DNA of 64,000 nucleotides from Pictodentalium vernedei. Taxonomy: Eukaryota > Mollusca > Scaphopoda > Dentaliida > Dentaliidae. Below the pieces are notes generated by a model that was given only the letters and a program-made list of their open reading frames with translations, was not told where the DNA came from and ran no database searches. The stretch spans positions 389,661,217 to 389,725,216 of the forward strand of contig CM062294.1 of assembly GCA_031216915.1 (NCBI GenBank). Reading direction: 5' to 3'. Positions 19,871 to 29,913 of this stretch are shown here, piece after piece (within the stretch, counting starts at the first letter, position 1; every line of letters begins with the position of its first letter). A program made the translations under genes and the position numbers.

Positions 19871-20689
19871 CTAAATTTTATTTTCACGCTCTATCTTATT
19901 ATCATCAGAAACATAAAACTTGTCGAATCCGCACCGATATTTTCCGCGATTAAATTCGCTTGTCAAATCAATCACGACGAAATTGTAAAGTCCACCATCC
20001 CAAACCCTCTTGCAGAATCTCCTGCATTCCGCAGCGCTCATGTCGTTTGCGATGTGATCGCCATAGATGTGATTGAGATTCTTGAGATCTTGGCGAAAGA
20101 GACATAGAAAATTAGCGTTCTCCCTTATTGTCTGTCTGGGCAATCGAAAATAATTCTGCGACAGGTAGAAACGGTCCACGTTGCTGTGTCGACCCCTAAC
20201 GTAATACGATTCGCATCGGTTCTGTCTCTCCAAAAGCAGATCGTCGAAAATCATGAGATTCTTATCTTCCGATTTCAATTCTCTAGGATCCGGAACGTCG
20301 CTAGCGTTCTCATAAAATCGACACTCGACGTTCGAAGATGCATTTCTCTTCATCAGCTCCGTCGCTGCACCGTCCAAAATGGTTGAGAGTGGAGCTCCGC
20401 TCTTGTCGAATTCCTCCCTACTGTCAAAGATTCTGGCTATGACGTCCTTGGGCAATCTACGATCCATGCACTCTCGAAGCAATCTGTATTCGGGTTGAAA
20501 CAAGCTCTTGCCAAACACGAACAATCTGTCGTAATCCAACCAGTCGGGTCGGGACAACAGATTCATCAACAGATTGGTCTTTCCACAATTCGATTTTCCC
20601 ACTATCAATCCTCTTATGCTTTGGGGAAAGAACTCGTTATTCGACCTCTTGGTCGTGGCGTCGTTCCAAGACATATCTTTAATGTTCAT
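19871..20689 (-). CDS. Genome-packaging ATPase (A32/FtsK-like)
   Basis: This intact 272-codon frame from ATG 20689 carries Walker A GKSNCGKT at residues 31-38 and Walker B LMIFDD at 145-150, followed by an RHSNVDRFYLSQNYF segment that fits the sensor-like region of A32-type packaging ATPases. In Polintons and related viruses this enzyme pumps DNA into the preformed capsid. The length fits the family. It lies just upstream of the penton gene on the same strand. A TATAAATA-like sequence is found about 95 bp upstream (near 20783). No lesion is visible. Confidence 0.88.
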   Translation of the reverse strand: MNIKDMSWNDATTKRSNNEFFPQSIRGLIVGKSNCGKTNLLMNLLSRPDWLDYDRLFVFGKSLFQPEYRLLRECMDRRLPKDVIARIFDSREEFDKSGAPLSTILDGAATELMKRNASSNVECRFYENASDVPDPRELKSEDKNLMIFDDLLLERQNRCESYYVRGRHSNVDRFYLSQNYFRLPRQTIRENANFLCLFRQDLKNLNHIYGDHIANDMSAAECRRFCKRVWDGGLYNFVVIDLTSEFNRGKYRCGFDKFYVSDDNKIERENKI

Positions 20690-20782
20690 CTTTGTTTTAT
20701 TTTTTTTGTTTGTTATTTTAGATTCTTTTCAAACGCAAATTTTTTATGTTTTTCAAACTCTGTTTTTAATGTTATTATTTAT

Positions 20783-21163
20783 TTATATCGCACCGTCACG
20801 AGTTCTATTCAATCCGGATCCACTCGTCATTTTGGCTAAATCTTGTATGGGCACCACAGCATCCTTAAAATCTTTCCAACTTTTCGGCGTTCGCTCTAAC
20901 GCAGCTCGCTTCGCCGGCGGACTGATCAACTTGTCGATCAACGCGTCGGCTGCCCTCTTGCCAGCCACAGAAGCTATCCTACCACTGGCTTCGGAAGCGG
21001 CTTTCTTATCAGCATCCAAAGCCGTCTTCTTACCGACCTCAAACACGGTCGATGCGAGTTTTCTACCCGCATCGCTCGTGAACGCTCGCATTATAGAATC
21101 GACGATGCCAGAACCGCCTTGAACGTAAGTTCTGACGTATCCCCTGTTCTTTATCACCAACAT
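20783..21163 (-). CDS. Small Ala-rich virion-type protein
   Basis: This is an intact 126-codon frame from ATG 21163. After a short N-terminus with a GGSGIVDSIMRAF segment (an adenain-like G-G/S-G cleavage context) it has a long Ala/Lys amphipathic helix region (DADKKAASEASGRIASVAGKRAADALIDKLI). Proteins of this composition and position, near the packaging ATPase, are recurrent in Polinton-like elements and have been compared with the membrane-lytic protein VI of adenoviruses. That comparison is inference; no catalytic motif exists. The promoter motif lies about 115 bp upstream. Confidence 0.6.
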   Translation of the reverse strand: MLVIKNRGYVRTYVQGGSGIVDSIMRAFTSDAGRKLASTVFEVGKKTALDADKKAASEASGRIASVAGKRAADALIDKLISPPAKRAALERTPKSWKDFKDAVVPIQDLAKMTSGSGLNRTRDGAI

Positions 21164-21267
21164 ATTTTATTTTTATAATATATTTTGTTTTTTCACTGGT
21201 AAATCGTTTTGTTGTTTTTAAATACTTTTATTATTCTAGTGTAAGAATTTACTGTTTTATTTTTGTT

Positions 21268-21290
21268 TGTTTCTCTCTACTTATTATATA
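21268..21290 (-). promoter_or_regulatory. TATA-AGAG promoter of the 126-aa gene
   Basis: On the minus strand TATATAATAAGTAGAGAGAAA lies about 110-120 bp upstream of ATG 21163, matching the TATA then AGAGAGA layout of the capsid promoter. Confidence 0.5.
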
Positions 21291-21294
21291 CACA

Positions 21295-22200
21295 TCAATC
21301 CTTCAATTCGTTCATCAGCCTTTTATACTGGTTTTTATTCAAAACCTTCTGTCTTAACAATTCGTCAGATACAGCAACTATCTGATTATCTAATCCTGTG
21401 TTACCAGCCCGTCTGCTCGCCATGAACAAACTCAATCTCTGAGACAGAGCATCAGAATCGCTCGGAAGAAAAGTGGTTTTCACCCCTTTGCCAGTCACCG
21501 ATTTGACGAACTTCTTGTTCATATCCCATATGGGTTTCACCACTTTCGTCCACTTGTAACCTCTGTTGGCTTTGGGTCTCGTCTCTCTGGCATCGTTATT
21601 TCTCTTCATGGCGTGGGTCTGGACCAGAATGTCGCCGTAATTGTCGAAATCCTGATCCGTGTAATCGCCGGGCTTGTCGTAAAGGAGCAATCTGCGCAGC
21701 CCATCGGTCAATTCGTATCTGTTCGAACCCACAATCAATTCATCATCGCCAATATCTACTTCTGTGTCTCCTACAAAAATCCTTCCCTCCGAATCCTTAT
21801 AAAATCCATATGACTGATCTCTCTTACCGCCATCATCATCAGACGATGCGACGCTACTAGTGGTGATAGTCGAAGCTGTATCGTCGCTCTCGCTCAAATC
21901 TGTTTGAATTCCCGTGGGAACGTAATCCTGTGTAGATTGAACGGAATACCGATTTCCTAAACTTGGCGGCAACGAACCCATTCTCAAAGAACTCTCCTTT
22001 ATGGGTCTCAATTCTTCGACTATCTCCTTCCTGCTTCGCTCTTGACCCTCTGTCACGGGTTTAAATATTTTTGTGGCTTCGCGTTTGAGTTCCATCTCAC
22101 CAAGACGTCTGCTCCTATCAGCCGACTGAATGCCCTTCTTAGCACGCTCAAACTCTTCTAAAATTCGATCTCGGTGTCTAGAATCCATCTGTAAAAACAT
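21295..22200 (-). CDS. 301-aa conserved-looking element protein, unknown function
   Basis: This is an intact frame from ATG 22200. The N-terminal third is charged and coiled-coil-like (HRDRILEEFERAKKG ... ERSRKEIVEELRPIKES). A Ser/Thr/Asp linker follows (SESDDTASTITTSSVASSDDD). Then comes a compact domain with YGFYKDSEGRIFVGD, DDELIVGSNRYELTDGLRRLL and YTDQDFDNYGDIL, and a Lys-rich YKWTKVVKPIW segment near the end. I recognise this layout as typical of hypothetical proteins linked to Polinton-like elements in invertebrates, but no enzymatic motif is visible. It probably has a virion or assembly role. It is the first gene inside the right repeat, with a good promoter motif 75 bp upstream. Confidence 0.6.
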   Translation of the reverse strand: MFLQMDSRHRDRILEEFERAKKGIQSADRSRRLGEMELKREATKIFKPVTEGQERSRKEIVEELRPIKESSLRMGSLPPSLGNRYSVQSTQDYVPTGIQTDLSESDDTASTITTSSVASSDDDGGKRDQSYGFYKDSEGRIFVGDTEVDIGDDELIVGSNRYELTDGLRRLLLYDKPGDYTDQDFDNYGDILVQTHAMKRNNDARETRPKANRGYKWTKVVKPIWDMNKKFVKSVTGKGVKTTFLPSDSDALSQRLSLFMASRRAGNTGLDNQIVAVSDELLRQKVLNKNQYKRLMNELKD

Positions 22201-22265
22201 CTTTCGTTTTTAATTGTTTATTATTTTCAAAATTAAATGTATAATTATTTTTATGTTTATGTTTT

Positions 22266-22284
22266 TCTCTCTCCTATATATATC
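22266..22284 (-). promoter_or_regulatory. TATA-GAGAG promoter of the 301-aa gene
   Basis: Minus strand CGATATATATAGGAGAGAG lies about 70 bp upstream of ATG 22200. Confidence 0.6.
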
Positions 22285-22299
22285 GATCACTTTTTTTAT

Positions 22300-22540
22300 T
22301 TATTTCCTCGGGGTATTCCCCCCGCTCACGTCAGAAATGGAAGCGTTCGACAGTTGTCCGTCAAGTTTTTTGGAGGAAAAAAAATCCGGGTATTCCCCCC
22401 ACCCCACGACGAGGGGAGATAACTCTGTATGATCGAGTTTATGAGAATCGAGCGATCCGATTGGTCAATAGTGGGAATTCCCCTAATGACGTCATAAATG
22501 GGAAAAACCCACCGCATCAAAACAATTGCGGATTCTGGAT
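22300..22540. promoter_or_regulatory. Right subterminal regulatory-looking region
   Basis: Between the right repeat and the first gene lie two GGGTATTCCCCCC copies (near 22315 and 22388), an inverted CCAAT box (gattggtcaat, near 22459), a perfect GGGAATTCCC palindrome of NF-kB-site type (22473-22482) and a perfect TGACGTCA CRE-type site (22487-22494). The region is G/C-rich compared with the rest of the element. No gene is seen. Enhancer or replication-terminus function is inference. Confidence 0.45.
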
Positions 22541-24195
22541 CACTGATCCAGAATCCGCAAACCGTTTTTTGATGATAGCCTAGAATTTTTTGCTCGCGTT
22601 CACCAACGATGGATCGATGGTCTGATCTGCGATGGGAACGTTGACAAAAATTTTTAAAGTAAAAAAAAAAAGTGAAAATGTACAATTTCACCTTTTTTTC
22701 AAAAACGCGTGACATTCAACGTTCACCACGAGTATTTGAACGTTAAAAGTGCGATCTAGGAGTCACAAAAAAACATGGGAGATTCAAGATCACTGAACAT
22801 TTTTGTGAACAAGCGTGCGATTTAACACCGAATCCCACGTTGGTAAACGCATCGTGTACACGTACATGTACAAAGTGATAGTAAACTCTCAATTATTACC
22901 TACTGATCTCCACTTCGAAACTCGTGCTTCTCCCTAAGTTGTGCTTTTGTTATCATTATAGATGAATTGAATTACGAATTTCATCCAGAGACATTCAGCA
23001 GAAAGAAGTTGACGTTTCATACATAACAACCCTGATGTACTCTGTGCAACATATGCTTCTGTGTCTAGGATAACAGGTACTGTGTAGCCTTCCGACCGAA
23101 GAATGCTATATATCGTGAGCATAGCCGTGTCTGCCTGTCATCTGTGACTTGGTGAAATTCGTAATTCAATTCATCTATAATGATAACAAAAGCACAACTT
23201 TGGGAGAGGCACGAGTTTCGAAGTGGAGATCCATGATGAAAATGAATACTATCCGGCTCCCTCCTGACATGGACAGTTTTCGCCCACATCTGGAGCGTGC
23301 AAACTATCTTGCTTATCTGTAAAAACACTTCCACCTCCAGAGACATCCTCCACCCATCGGCCATCGCTGGCATCTTGTAAATGGTTTTTGTCTGCCAATC
23401 CGTTATACTCAGCCGTCACTTCCTTCGAACATATCCTCACCTGCAGATCCCGAGGAAGAGGGCAGTGACAGGAGTAGTGATGATGGATCTGAAAGTGACA
23501 GCAGCCATCATCTTAGTGATTCATCAAGTGACACTGGTCGTGATGATTGACGCGTTATGATTAATGAAAATTAAGCCATTATCTGTGAAGATATCCATTT
23601 TAAATGGTGAACTTTCTAAAAAAAAAAAAAAAAACCCAAAACAAAGACACAATCTTAAAATACTAATTTCACCATATCTATATTTTCAATGACATACATT
23701 TGAATCAGCATTCTCGATACCCTATTCTTGTTCATCTGTCGTGATATGAAATTTGGTTGACTACCCACGATTCTGTGATCATTTTGATCTGACTTGTTTT
23801 TAAATATATGCAAAATTAGTGAAGTTTTGTCTAAATTCTGCGAATTTGTCTTGTTTTCTTATCTAAGACCAGCAAATTACCGAAATTAATTCGGTGCCAA
23901 TGACCATCATGTCGAATTTAGAGGTCAGGATGAACTCAAAACTGCATAATTCCACTTTTATCGGATTCGTCATCATCGAATTAGTCAGAAATGACACCAA
24001 GTTTATCTTTCTAGTCAATCAGATGCCCGAGATATTAGGTCATCTATATTTTCAAGATGGCGGCGGCGGCCATTTTGGAAATGTCGTCATAAAAAAAGTT
24101 GCCGTCATATTCCAAGGGACATAGGAGCTAATTTTTCTTCAAAATGGTTCATGTTGTTAAAAACATTGAGAAAAAAAGGTAGGAACAAAATGGTC
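22541..24195 (-). repeat. Right terminal inverted repeat of the Polinton-like element
   Basis: This is the reverse complement of 5624-7304, extending from the tgatccagaatccgcaaacc end outward to gaccattttg (reverse). It carries a 319-bp foldback insertion that the left arm lacks, and lacks the SINE of the left arm. A perfect 15-bp-stem palindrome (gcggattctggatca and its complement) spans the inner border at about 22529-22559. Confidence 0.88.
22905..23231. mobile_element. Foldback MITE inserted in the right TIR
   Basis: Arms of about 79 bp (tccacttcgaaactcgtgc... and its inverted copy) are almost identical and enclose a short centre. GATC at 22905-22908 and 23228-23231 may be a 4-bp target duplication. 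The left TIR has the uninterrupted site (cctactgagatccatg), proving this is an insertion that came after the element. Confidence 0.8.
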
Positions 24196-24210
24196 GGGAA
24201 AATGGACAGG

Positions 24211-26212
24211 TGTGAAGATTACCTCAATAAATGTTCATAGAAATTATTTGCTTTCGCAAATTTTTATTCCCAAAACATTTCCACATGTGTTTCTTTTTAA
24301 CCCCTTTACTGCCACGCCCACTTTATCCATATATGAAGGACCTCTATGTATGCCTGTATGCGAGGAAGTTTAATAAAATTTATGACATACTTGAAACTAT
24401 CATCTGATAAATTGTTCGAAAGGGCTCTCTGAGCCCTTTCCAACAATTAATCAGATGGTAGGTTTGGTCTGCGCACACCAGAACGTACAAATAATCATCA
24501 TAAAATAGATGACAGTAGTCGCTTTCGTCAGCATAAGTGTTAAAATACAGGAAGTAACAGTACGTTTGCAAAACATGCACTAAATTGTAGCTTTTACATA
24601 GTCGCCGTTTGCTTGTTAGCTCTCGGCGGAGTTTTGGGCATGAGTGAAAGTCTGAAAAATTAGTGAATCGCCAACACAAAAAGACTATCAACGCCACATG
24701 CGCAGTGTGCCTCGCACACCTTTCAGGGTTTAGTAGCAATGGCAATGGCGATGTTCATCACACTCCCGCCAATATTACTTCTCAAATTATCCGTTTATAA
24801 CGAAATCTCAGGGCAGAAATCAGAAAAGATGAAAACATAATTTCAGTCTGGATATATGCTCAAAAATTGACAACGGAAGTCCTGTTTCTGTCCATTAACA
24901 TTGATTGGCAAATAACGTTGAATACTTAATTAATTCTTACTTAAAATCACGTTCAACGTTTACGGTTACATACAATAATACGTGTACAATATCCACTACA
25001 GCTGTAAATTGAAAAGGACTTAAAAAGTCATAACAGCAGTGACCGTTTGTGCAAGCCAATATCTCATACAGAATTTCAAGAGAGCACCCGTTTCGCTCTC
25101 CTAGTGGCTACATAAAACCAAATTTACGCGAACGATTGACCGGTTTATCTTCCGACAAACCAGTGTGTCAGTGCTAATAACACAATGTCAACTCTAATAT
25201 GAATGGGATCCAAACAAGGTCGACCTTCAATATCCCAGGTCATGTCTGAAGTTTCTGCTATTAACCATCTACCAACTGGAACAGCAGACGACACTCTCTA
25301 AGATTTCTCGAATGACTAAATATTTTCATTTTTTGTCTCAAAAACATAGCTGATGAGCCCGTTCCAATGAGGGATCATAAGCTGTTTTTGAGACAAAAAG
25401 AAAATCAGAAAATTTGAATGGCTTTTTTTATTGAATATCGTTGTTCGTATATAACCGTTATGTTGGGTAAAGGGTTAAACTAATCGTATGCTATTATGTG
25501 ACACACTGTTGGAAAGGGCTCCAAGAAAAAGCGCGTAACAAGGTATCTATATTGAGGGGGCGGGGCCAAGGGATCCTTTGGAGGATCCAAGCATTTTATG
25601 CCGCTGTCTCATCCCGAAGATATAAAACTTCAGTTGGGCAAAGGTATGGAGGTGGTGTTCTTTTCGCGTTGGTTTGGTCGAGGCGGGTTGGGTTGGGGTT
25701 TCCGGCCCCCTCCTAAGAATTGTTTGAAAAATAAGGCCCAAATGGGGCTATTAGGAGATATTATGAGGCTCGATAAAACGTAAATTTTCACAGAGTGTGA
25801 TATATGGTATGCGGTTCGGGACAGCAGAAAAAGGAATTTTACTGATGTGATGGAATGAATAGAATATGAGTCAATACGAAACGACAATTTTCATAGACTT
25901 GACTTTCTGGCCAAAGCTACGATGAATGGGGAGTAATTTCTATTCCTAATGAAAAAGCAAACCCCAGACCACATTGACTTGTGTAATTTCATCTGCAATA
26001 TAATCCTACTACTTTTCAAATGGAGACAAATAAAAGTTCTAGCTTCAGCACGTTGATTCGGCCCCTAAGTTACCAATAATAACTCCCAGTACATTTGTAA
26101 TTCTTTGTTGTAAATGATCCTCTGTTATACCCATGTCAAACAATCTGCTTTATCTTGGTGTTTTTGCAGAATACATCTTATCTTAGCTTATACCATTTAT
26201 GTTTAATTTTAG
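24211..26212. other. Intron sequence right of the Polinton-like element
   Basis: No gene is visible. The stretch contains a short hairpin at about 24405-24450 built on aaagggctc/gagcccttt, a foldback element at 25322-25405 and unique AT-rich DNA. It ends at the CCP exon acceptor (gtttaattttag). Confidence 0.5.
25322..25405. repeat. Foldback hairpin, family A
   Basis: Arms read attttcattttttgtctc then aaaacatagct, with their inverted copies, around a centre containing ttccaatgaggg. Related hairpins are at 48010-48120 and 53482-53597, and partial copies near 51196 and 54215. Confidence 0.7.
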
Positions 26213-26410
26213 GAAAAACCTGTGTACAACTACAAAAGCCAGCACATGCTGTCGTAATCGGCAAAGGAAATCTTGTCAACGACCAACTTACAATCCGATG
26301 TAATCCAGGATTCCATTTAGTTGGTACAGCCACCGTTAGATGTATTGATCAACCGAAATTTGCATTGTGGTCTGACACGCTAGCTATGTGCACACTCTTA
26401 AGAAAGCGAA
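26213..26410 (+). CDS. Host exon: CCP/sushi domain
   Basis: The acceptor AG at 26211-26212 and donor gtaagt at 26411 bound a 198-base exon in phase 1-1, the symmetric phase usual for CCP modules. Four cysteines lie at CCP positions (KTCVQL, IRCNPGF, VRCID, AMC), with the conserved NPGF turn and a Trp (ALWSD) before the last Cys. CCP modules are extracellular binding units. The phase matches the CUB exon at 5131-5299 upstream and the MAM exon at 45427 downstream. Confidence 0.85.
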
Positions 26411-27544
26411 GTAAGTATAACAAGAAATGTCAGTAGCACATACCACCCACTTCCTCACCCCTAAAAACAACAATATGGAATTGATCTTAATAATTGTGTG
26501 GAAAATTGGATGATTATAGCCACGATAGTTTCTGAATTATCGGTGAGATTTGACATGGGAATTTCTTCACATGGCACCCAAGTATGACCTTGACTTTGAA
26601 GATTAGTAAGCAAATAAAAACTATTCGCGGCTTTCCGCCTAACCGTCCTTAGCATTTGTATGAAGTTTAATAATTATAGTTTGGTTCATTTCTTGAGCTA
26701 TAGCTGAGGCACGAATAGACATTTTATGAGTGCGACCTTGACATTCAAGGTACGAACCCAGCTACGGTGTGTGACGCATCCTCCCAATGTCCATTGTGTG
26801 AAGTTTGATGTAGTTGTAGCCATAACAGTTTCTTGGTAATGGCGGAGACATGACTTGTAGCTTTCAATATATGGCACTCCAGTATGACCTTGAAGGTCCG
26901 CAAGCAACTATTATACGCGACACACCTTCTGAATCTCCTTAGTATTTGTATGAAGTTTGATAGCTGAAGTTTTTTTCGTTTGTATTCGACCGTTCAAAAC
27001 TTGACGTATTATGTTATTGTTGGTCTGTCTGGCTGTTCGTCCGCAAACATTTTAGTTCCAGTGCAGAAACTTAAAAGAAACACCAAAAAACCAAAAAATA
27101 ACAACAAAAAAAACACAAAAAACACACACACACCACACACCTACCTCTCTCTCTATTAAAGACCCAAGTCGGAGCCACCTCTATTGGAGGGGGGGGGGGG
27201 GGGGTAGCCGCTCAGCCCCCAATAATTTTCCTGGTGGAACGTTTTCGTCAGGATTGCAGCCTATGATATAAACTCTTTCTTGGTCGTAATAATGTACTAT
27301 TTTTAAAAGACTAGATTTGATATGTGGACTATTGTAACACACACCGCAAATGGAGGTCTGTATTTATTTATTTATTTATTGGTGTTTAAGGTCACATACT
27401 TATGCACAATGGCTAATCATGGCCGAATGGAGGTCTGTAGTACCCGATTCTGGCTGTTCGAGGTCATGACCAGTTTTGAGTAGCAGTGCAGTACGTGATA
27501 TAGAATACGAAGTTGCGTCACAACTACTACATGTACTTTTTATT

Positions 27545-27785
27545 TATTCACTAATCTCCCGTGGAAACCCCGGGAAGTGAAGCAGTGCTTGTTTACTGTG
27601 GTAAACAGGCTCTGTTTACTGGCAAAATAGGACAGTCACCAATGCTTGGGGTGAAAGTCTTCTAAAAATGGGCAACATGGATAAAAACGAATGGCTAAAC
27701 TTGAATTCATCTCCATGTTGAAGTCATGCTTAGCAATTGTGCAAAAGTATGTGGCCTTAAACGCCAATAAAAAATAAATAAATTA
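27545..27785 (-). repeat. 230-bp interspersed repeat, copy 1
   Basis: This unit has a TTTATTGGYGTTTAAGG-type tail, then gtcaagtttagtcaatcg, catgttgcccatttta, agcattggtgactgggtcc and gtttaccacagtaaac, ending in a ttcccgcgggg-like segment. Five further copies are listed below. It is probably a short non-autonomous element that shares its tail with the SINEs. Confidence 0.65.
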
Positions 27786-28722
27786 TGCACTAATAAGTTA
27801 ACAAGAAGTGTTAACAAGAAGTGCTGATTTTTTTAAAACTGTAATCCCGACTGACTAATATTCCAACTACATCATCAAGGCATGCCTTTGACGTAATGTT
27901 GTAGTTTGAGAAAAAGTCAGTAGAGATTTGAGCCAAAGGAGCCGGGACAAGTCAGGTTTATAACCCCCCCCCCCCCACCCAATCGGTCATCTCCGCCACG
28001 CCCCTGGTCGGGGTGGGCAAGGCCTAACAATAAACACACATATTTTATACATAGCCAAAAATTCTGACCCAACCATTCGTTGCGTCAAATTCATAGGACT
28101 ATTTAGTGATTGCATTTTCACTTCGAACATTGGATCCCATCATATTGTGACGAAATTCCAAATGTGAATTACTGGTTTTATCGCATTGCGTGCGTCATAT
28201 CTTAACCAGGACGCCGGAAGCTTCCGGTAACAAGGGGACAGGGGGTATCAAAGATGCCACTCAACTCTGGGTATGAGTTAAGACAGGGAATTAACAAATT
28301 ACAGCGTATCATAAATTGCAATGTGGCCCTCAATAGTATTGACAAATATATATATAATTACATTGTTAATGTAGTAAAACGTTTTGGGTCCAAATACTCA
28401 ATTCCCATTGGTCAGCTGGATGAAAACGTCATGACCAAATGTAATTCATTTTCCAATGAATACATTTGGTCGAACTTTGACCCGCATTTACGGTAGAGCG
28501 CAGTTGACAGAATGTAATTCGGGCGGTGTTTGGGCAGGTTTTTAACTTTTAGCGCCTCTCGCAGTGATCAACTCCGTCGCTGTTTCTTTGGTGACTCAGA
28601 GAGTTGTGCGCTTTGTCTTTTTTGTGACGGTGGTTTTTCGCCTCGTTCGTTCGTACATGTTTTATTTCGTCTTTCTGCTTTGTTGTTTGGTAAAAAGTAG
28701 AACAGTTACGGAATGTAATTAT

Positions 28723-28877
28723 AAGAATTGAATGCAATTTTTATAATCTTTATTGGAGTTTGAACGTGTGGGAATGGGTACAAATTGTATGAATCCCTTT
28801 GGGATTCATACATAATTTGTACCCATTCCCACACATTCATACTCCAATAAAGATTATAAAAATTGCATTCAGTTCTT
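28723..28877. repeat. Long near-perfect foldback element
   Basis: Arms of about 72 bp (aattgaatgcaatttttata... and inverted copy) meet at aatccctttgggatt, with very few mismatches. No coding content is present. It is MITE-like and appears recent because the arms are so alike. Confidence 0.75.
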
Positions 28878-29913
28878 AAATAAAGCTTTAGAACTCACGC
28901 CGCCAATCGTATAGCTTCTTGGTTTGGTGACAATGTGATTATCGAAAGTGTGTGCTCAAAATTACGTAAAATACGTTACAAATGAATACTCGAGAGTTTC
29001 TCACTTACAATTGCCTGGAAGTAAAGCGAGTGCACATTGGGCGAAAAACTGAAGGTGAACAGAAATAAAAGATGATAGCTGGGTTTGTTTTTGGAGAAGG
29101 GAGTTGTATTCCTTGTTATAATTATATATCTTTTGAGGGGAAGAAAAGGATCGATTAAATCTTTTTATGAAACATCATTTTTCCTACAGGCGTTCTAATC
29201 TGCCTGAATTTGCTTTCAATCCGACAGACGTGAAACGCGAGTGATATTGTGCGAAGAAATGTTTGCGACTGTTGTTGAGCAGACGGCGTGTTTTGGTTAT
29301 AAAAATTTAATCTGTCCAGGGGATCAGTGATTATTTTACCTACAACCCATTTGGACTGTTGGATTAAATTATCGCCGACCTTTTTGAAAATCCGACAACA
29401 GACTCGCCAAGTCACGTAAGATAGTTCAGTTTCATTTTTCTTAATTTGGGCGATAAAGTTACCAGTCAGGAACTCATTGTTAAAAAGGTTAAAAATCAAA
29501 CAGAACAACGTAAACCTGTATCACAGTAAATAGGCGTGGATCTCGCTTGGGGTTTCATTATTGTCAAAAACACTGTCACACCATCATTGTACGGACTTGA
29601 AAGCACTCCATTGTGCCTGGGAAGGATTGAGCTGGAGACATTCATATCCCCTTTTTGCAATGCACATAATCAACTGATGACCGACTCATTCCCCTACCGT
29701 AGCTGAAAACGCAACACAGGAATCACCACAACAATGAGAAAACCGCTCTCGTGAACGCCCCCAAAACATCGCAACATACATTGCTTGGTGAAGGCAGCCA
29801 CTCTTTTCAAGCTCCGTACGATATTTAAGTTTAAGCGCGTTTGTCACAAGAAACCCCTTGTCTGCATTGCGACACAATTCCAAGTCTTTGCTGCTTTGTT
29901 CGCACATTGGACT

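Larger units (their letters stand above)
5604..24210. mobile_element. Maverick/Polinton-like (adintovirus-like) endogenous element
   Basis: About 18.6 kb are flanked by long terminal inverted repeats and carry the hallmark Polinton set: type B DNA polymerase, RVE-type integrase remnant, FtsK/A32-like packaging ATPase, adenain-like protease, jelly-roll major capsid and penton-like proteins. Extra cargo comprises a phage-like fibre, a BIR/RING protein and several small virion-type proteins. The outer ends are uncertain by about 20 bp: left 5603-5624, right 24195-24210. I could not establish the 6-bp target duplication usual for Polintons. A SINE has entered the left repeat and a foldback element the right repeat. 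Several genes are broken, so this copy looks non-functional. It sits in the intron between the CUB and CCP exons of a host gene. Confidence 0.9.
26411..29899. other. Intron, repeat fragments only
   Basis: I see no exon. The stretch has a G-run near 27189, a C-run near 27966, a SINE-tail fragment at about 27360-27430, one copy of the 230-bp repeat (27545-27785, reverse) and a long foldback at 28723-28877. Short ORFs here have no family signature. Confidence 0.5.

Noticed and set aside
29155..29508. A 117-codon minus-strand gene
   Set aside because: No family signature, no splice context and no promoter-like sequence; a chance frame in intron DNA is more likely.
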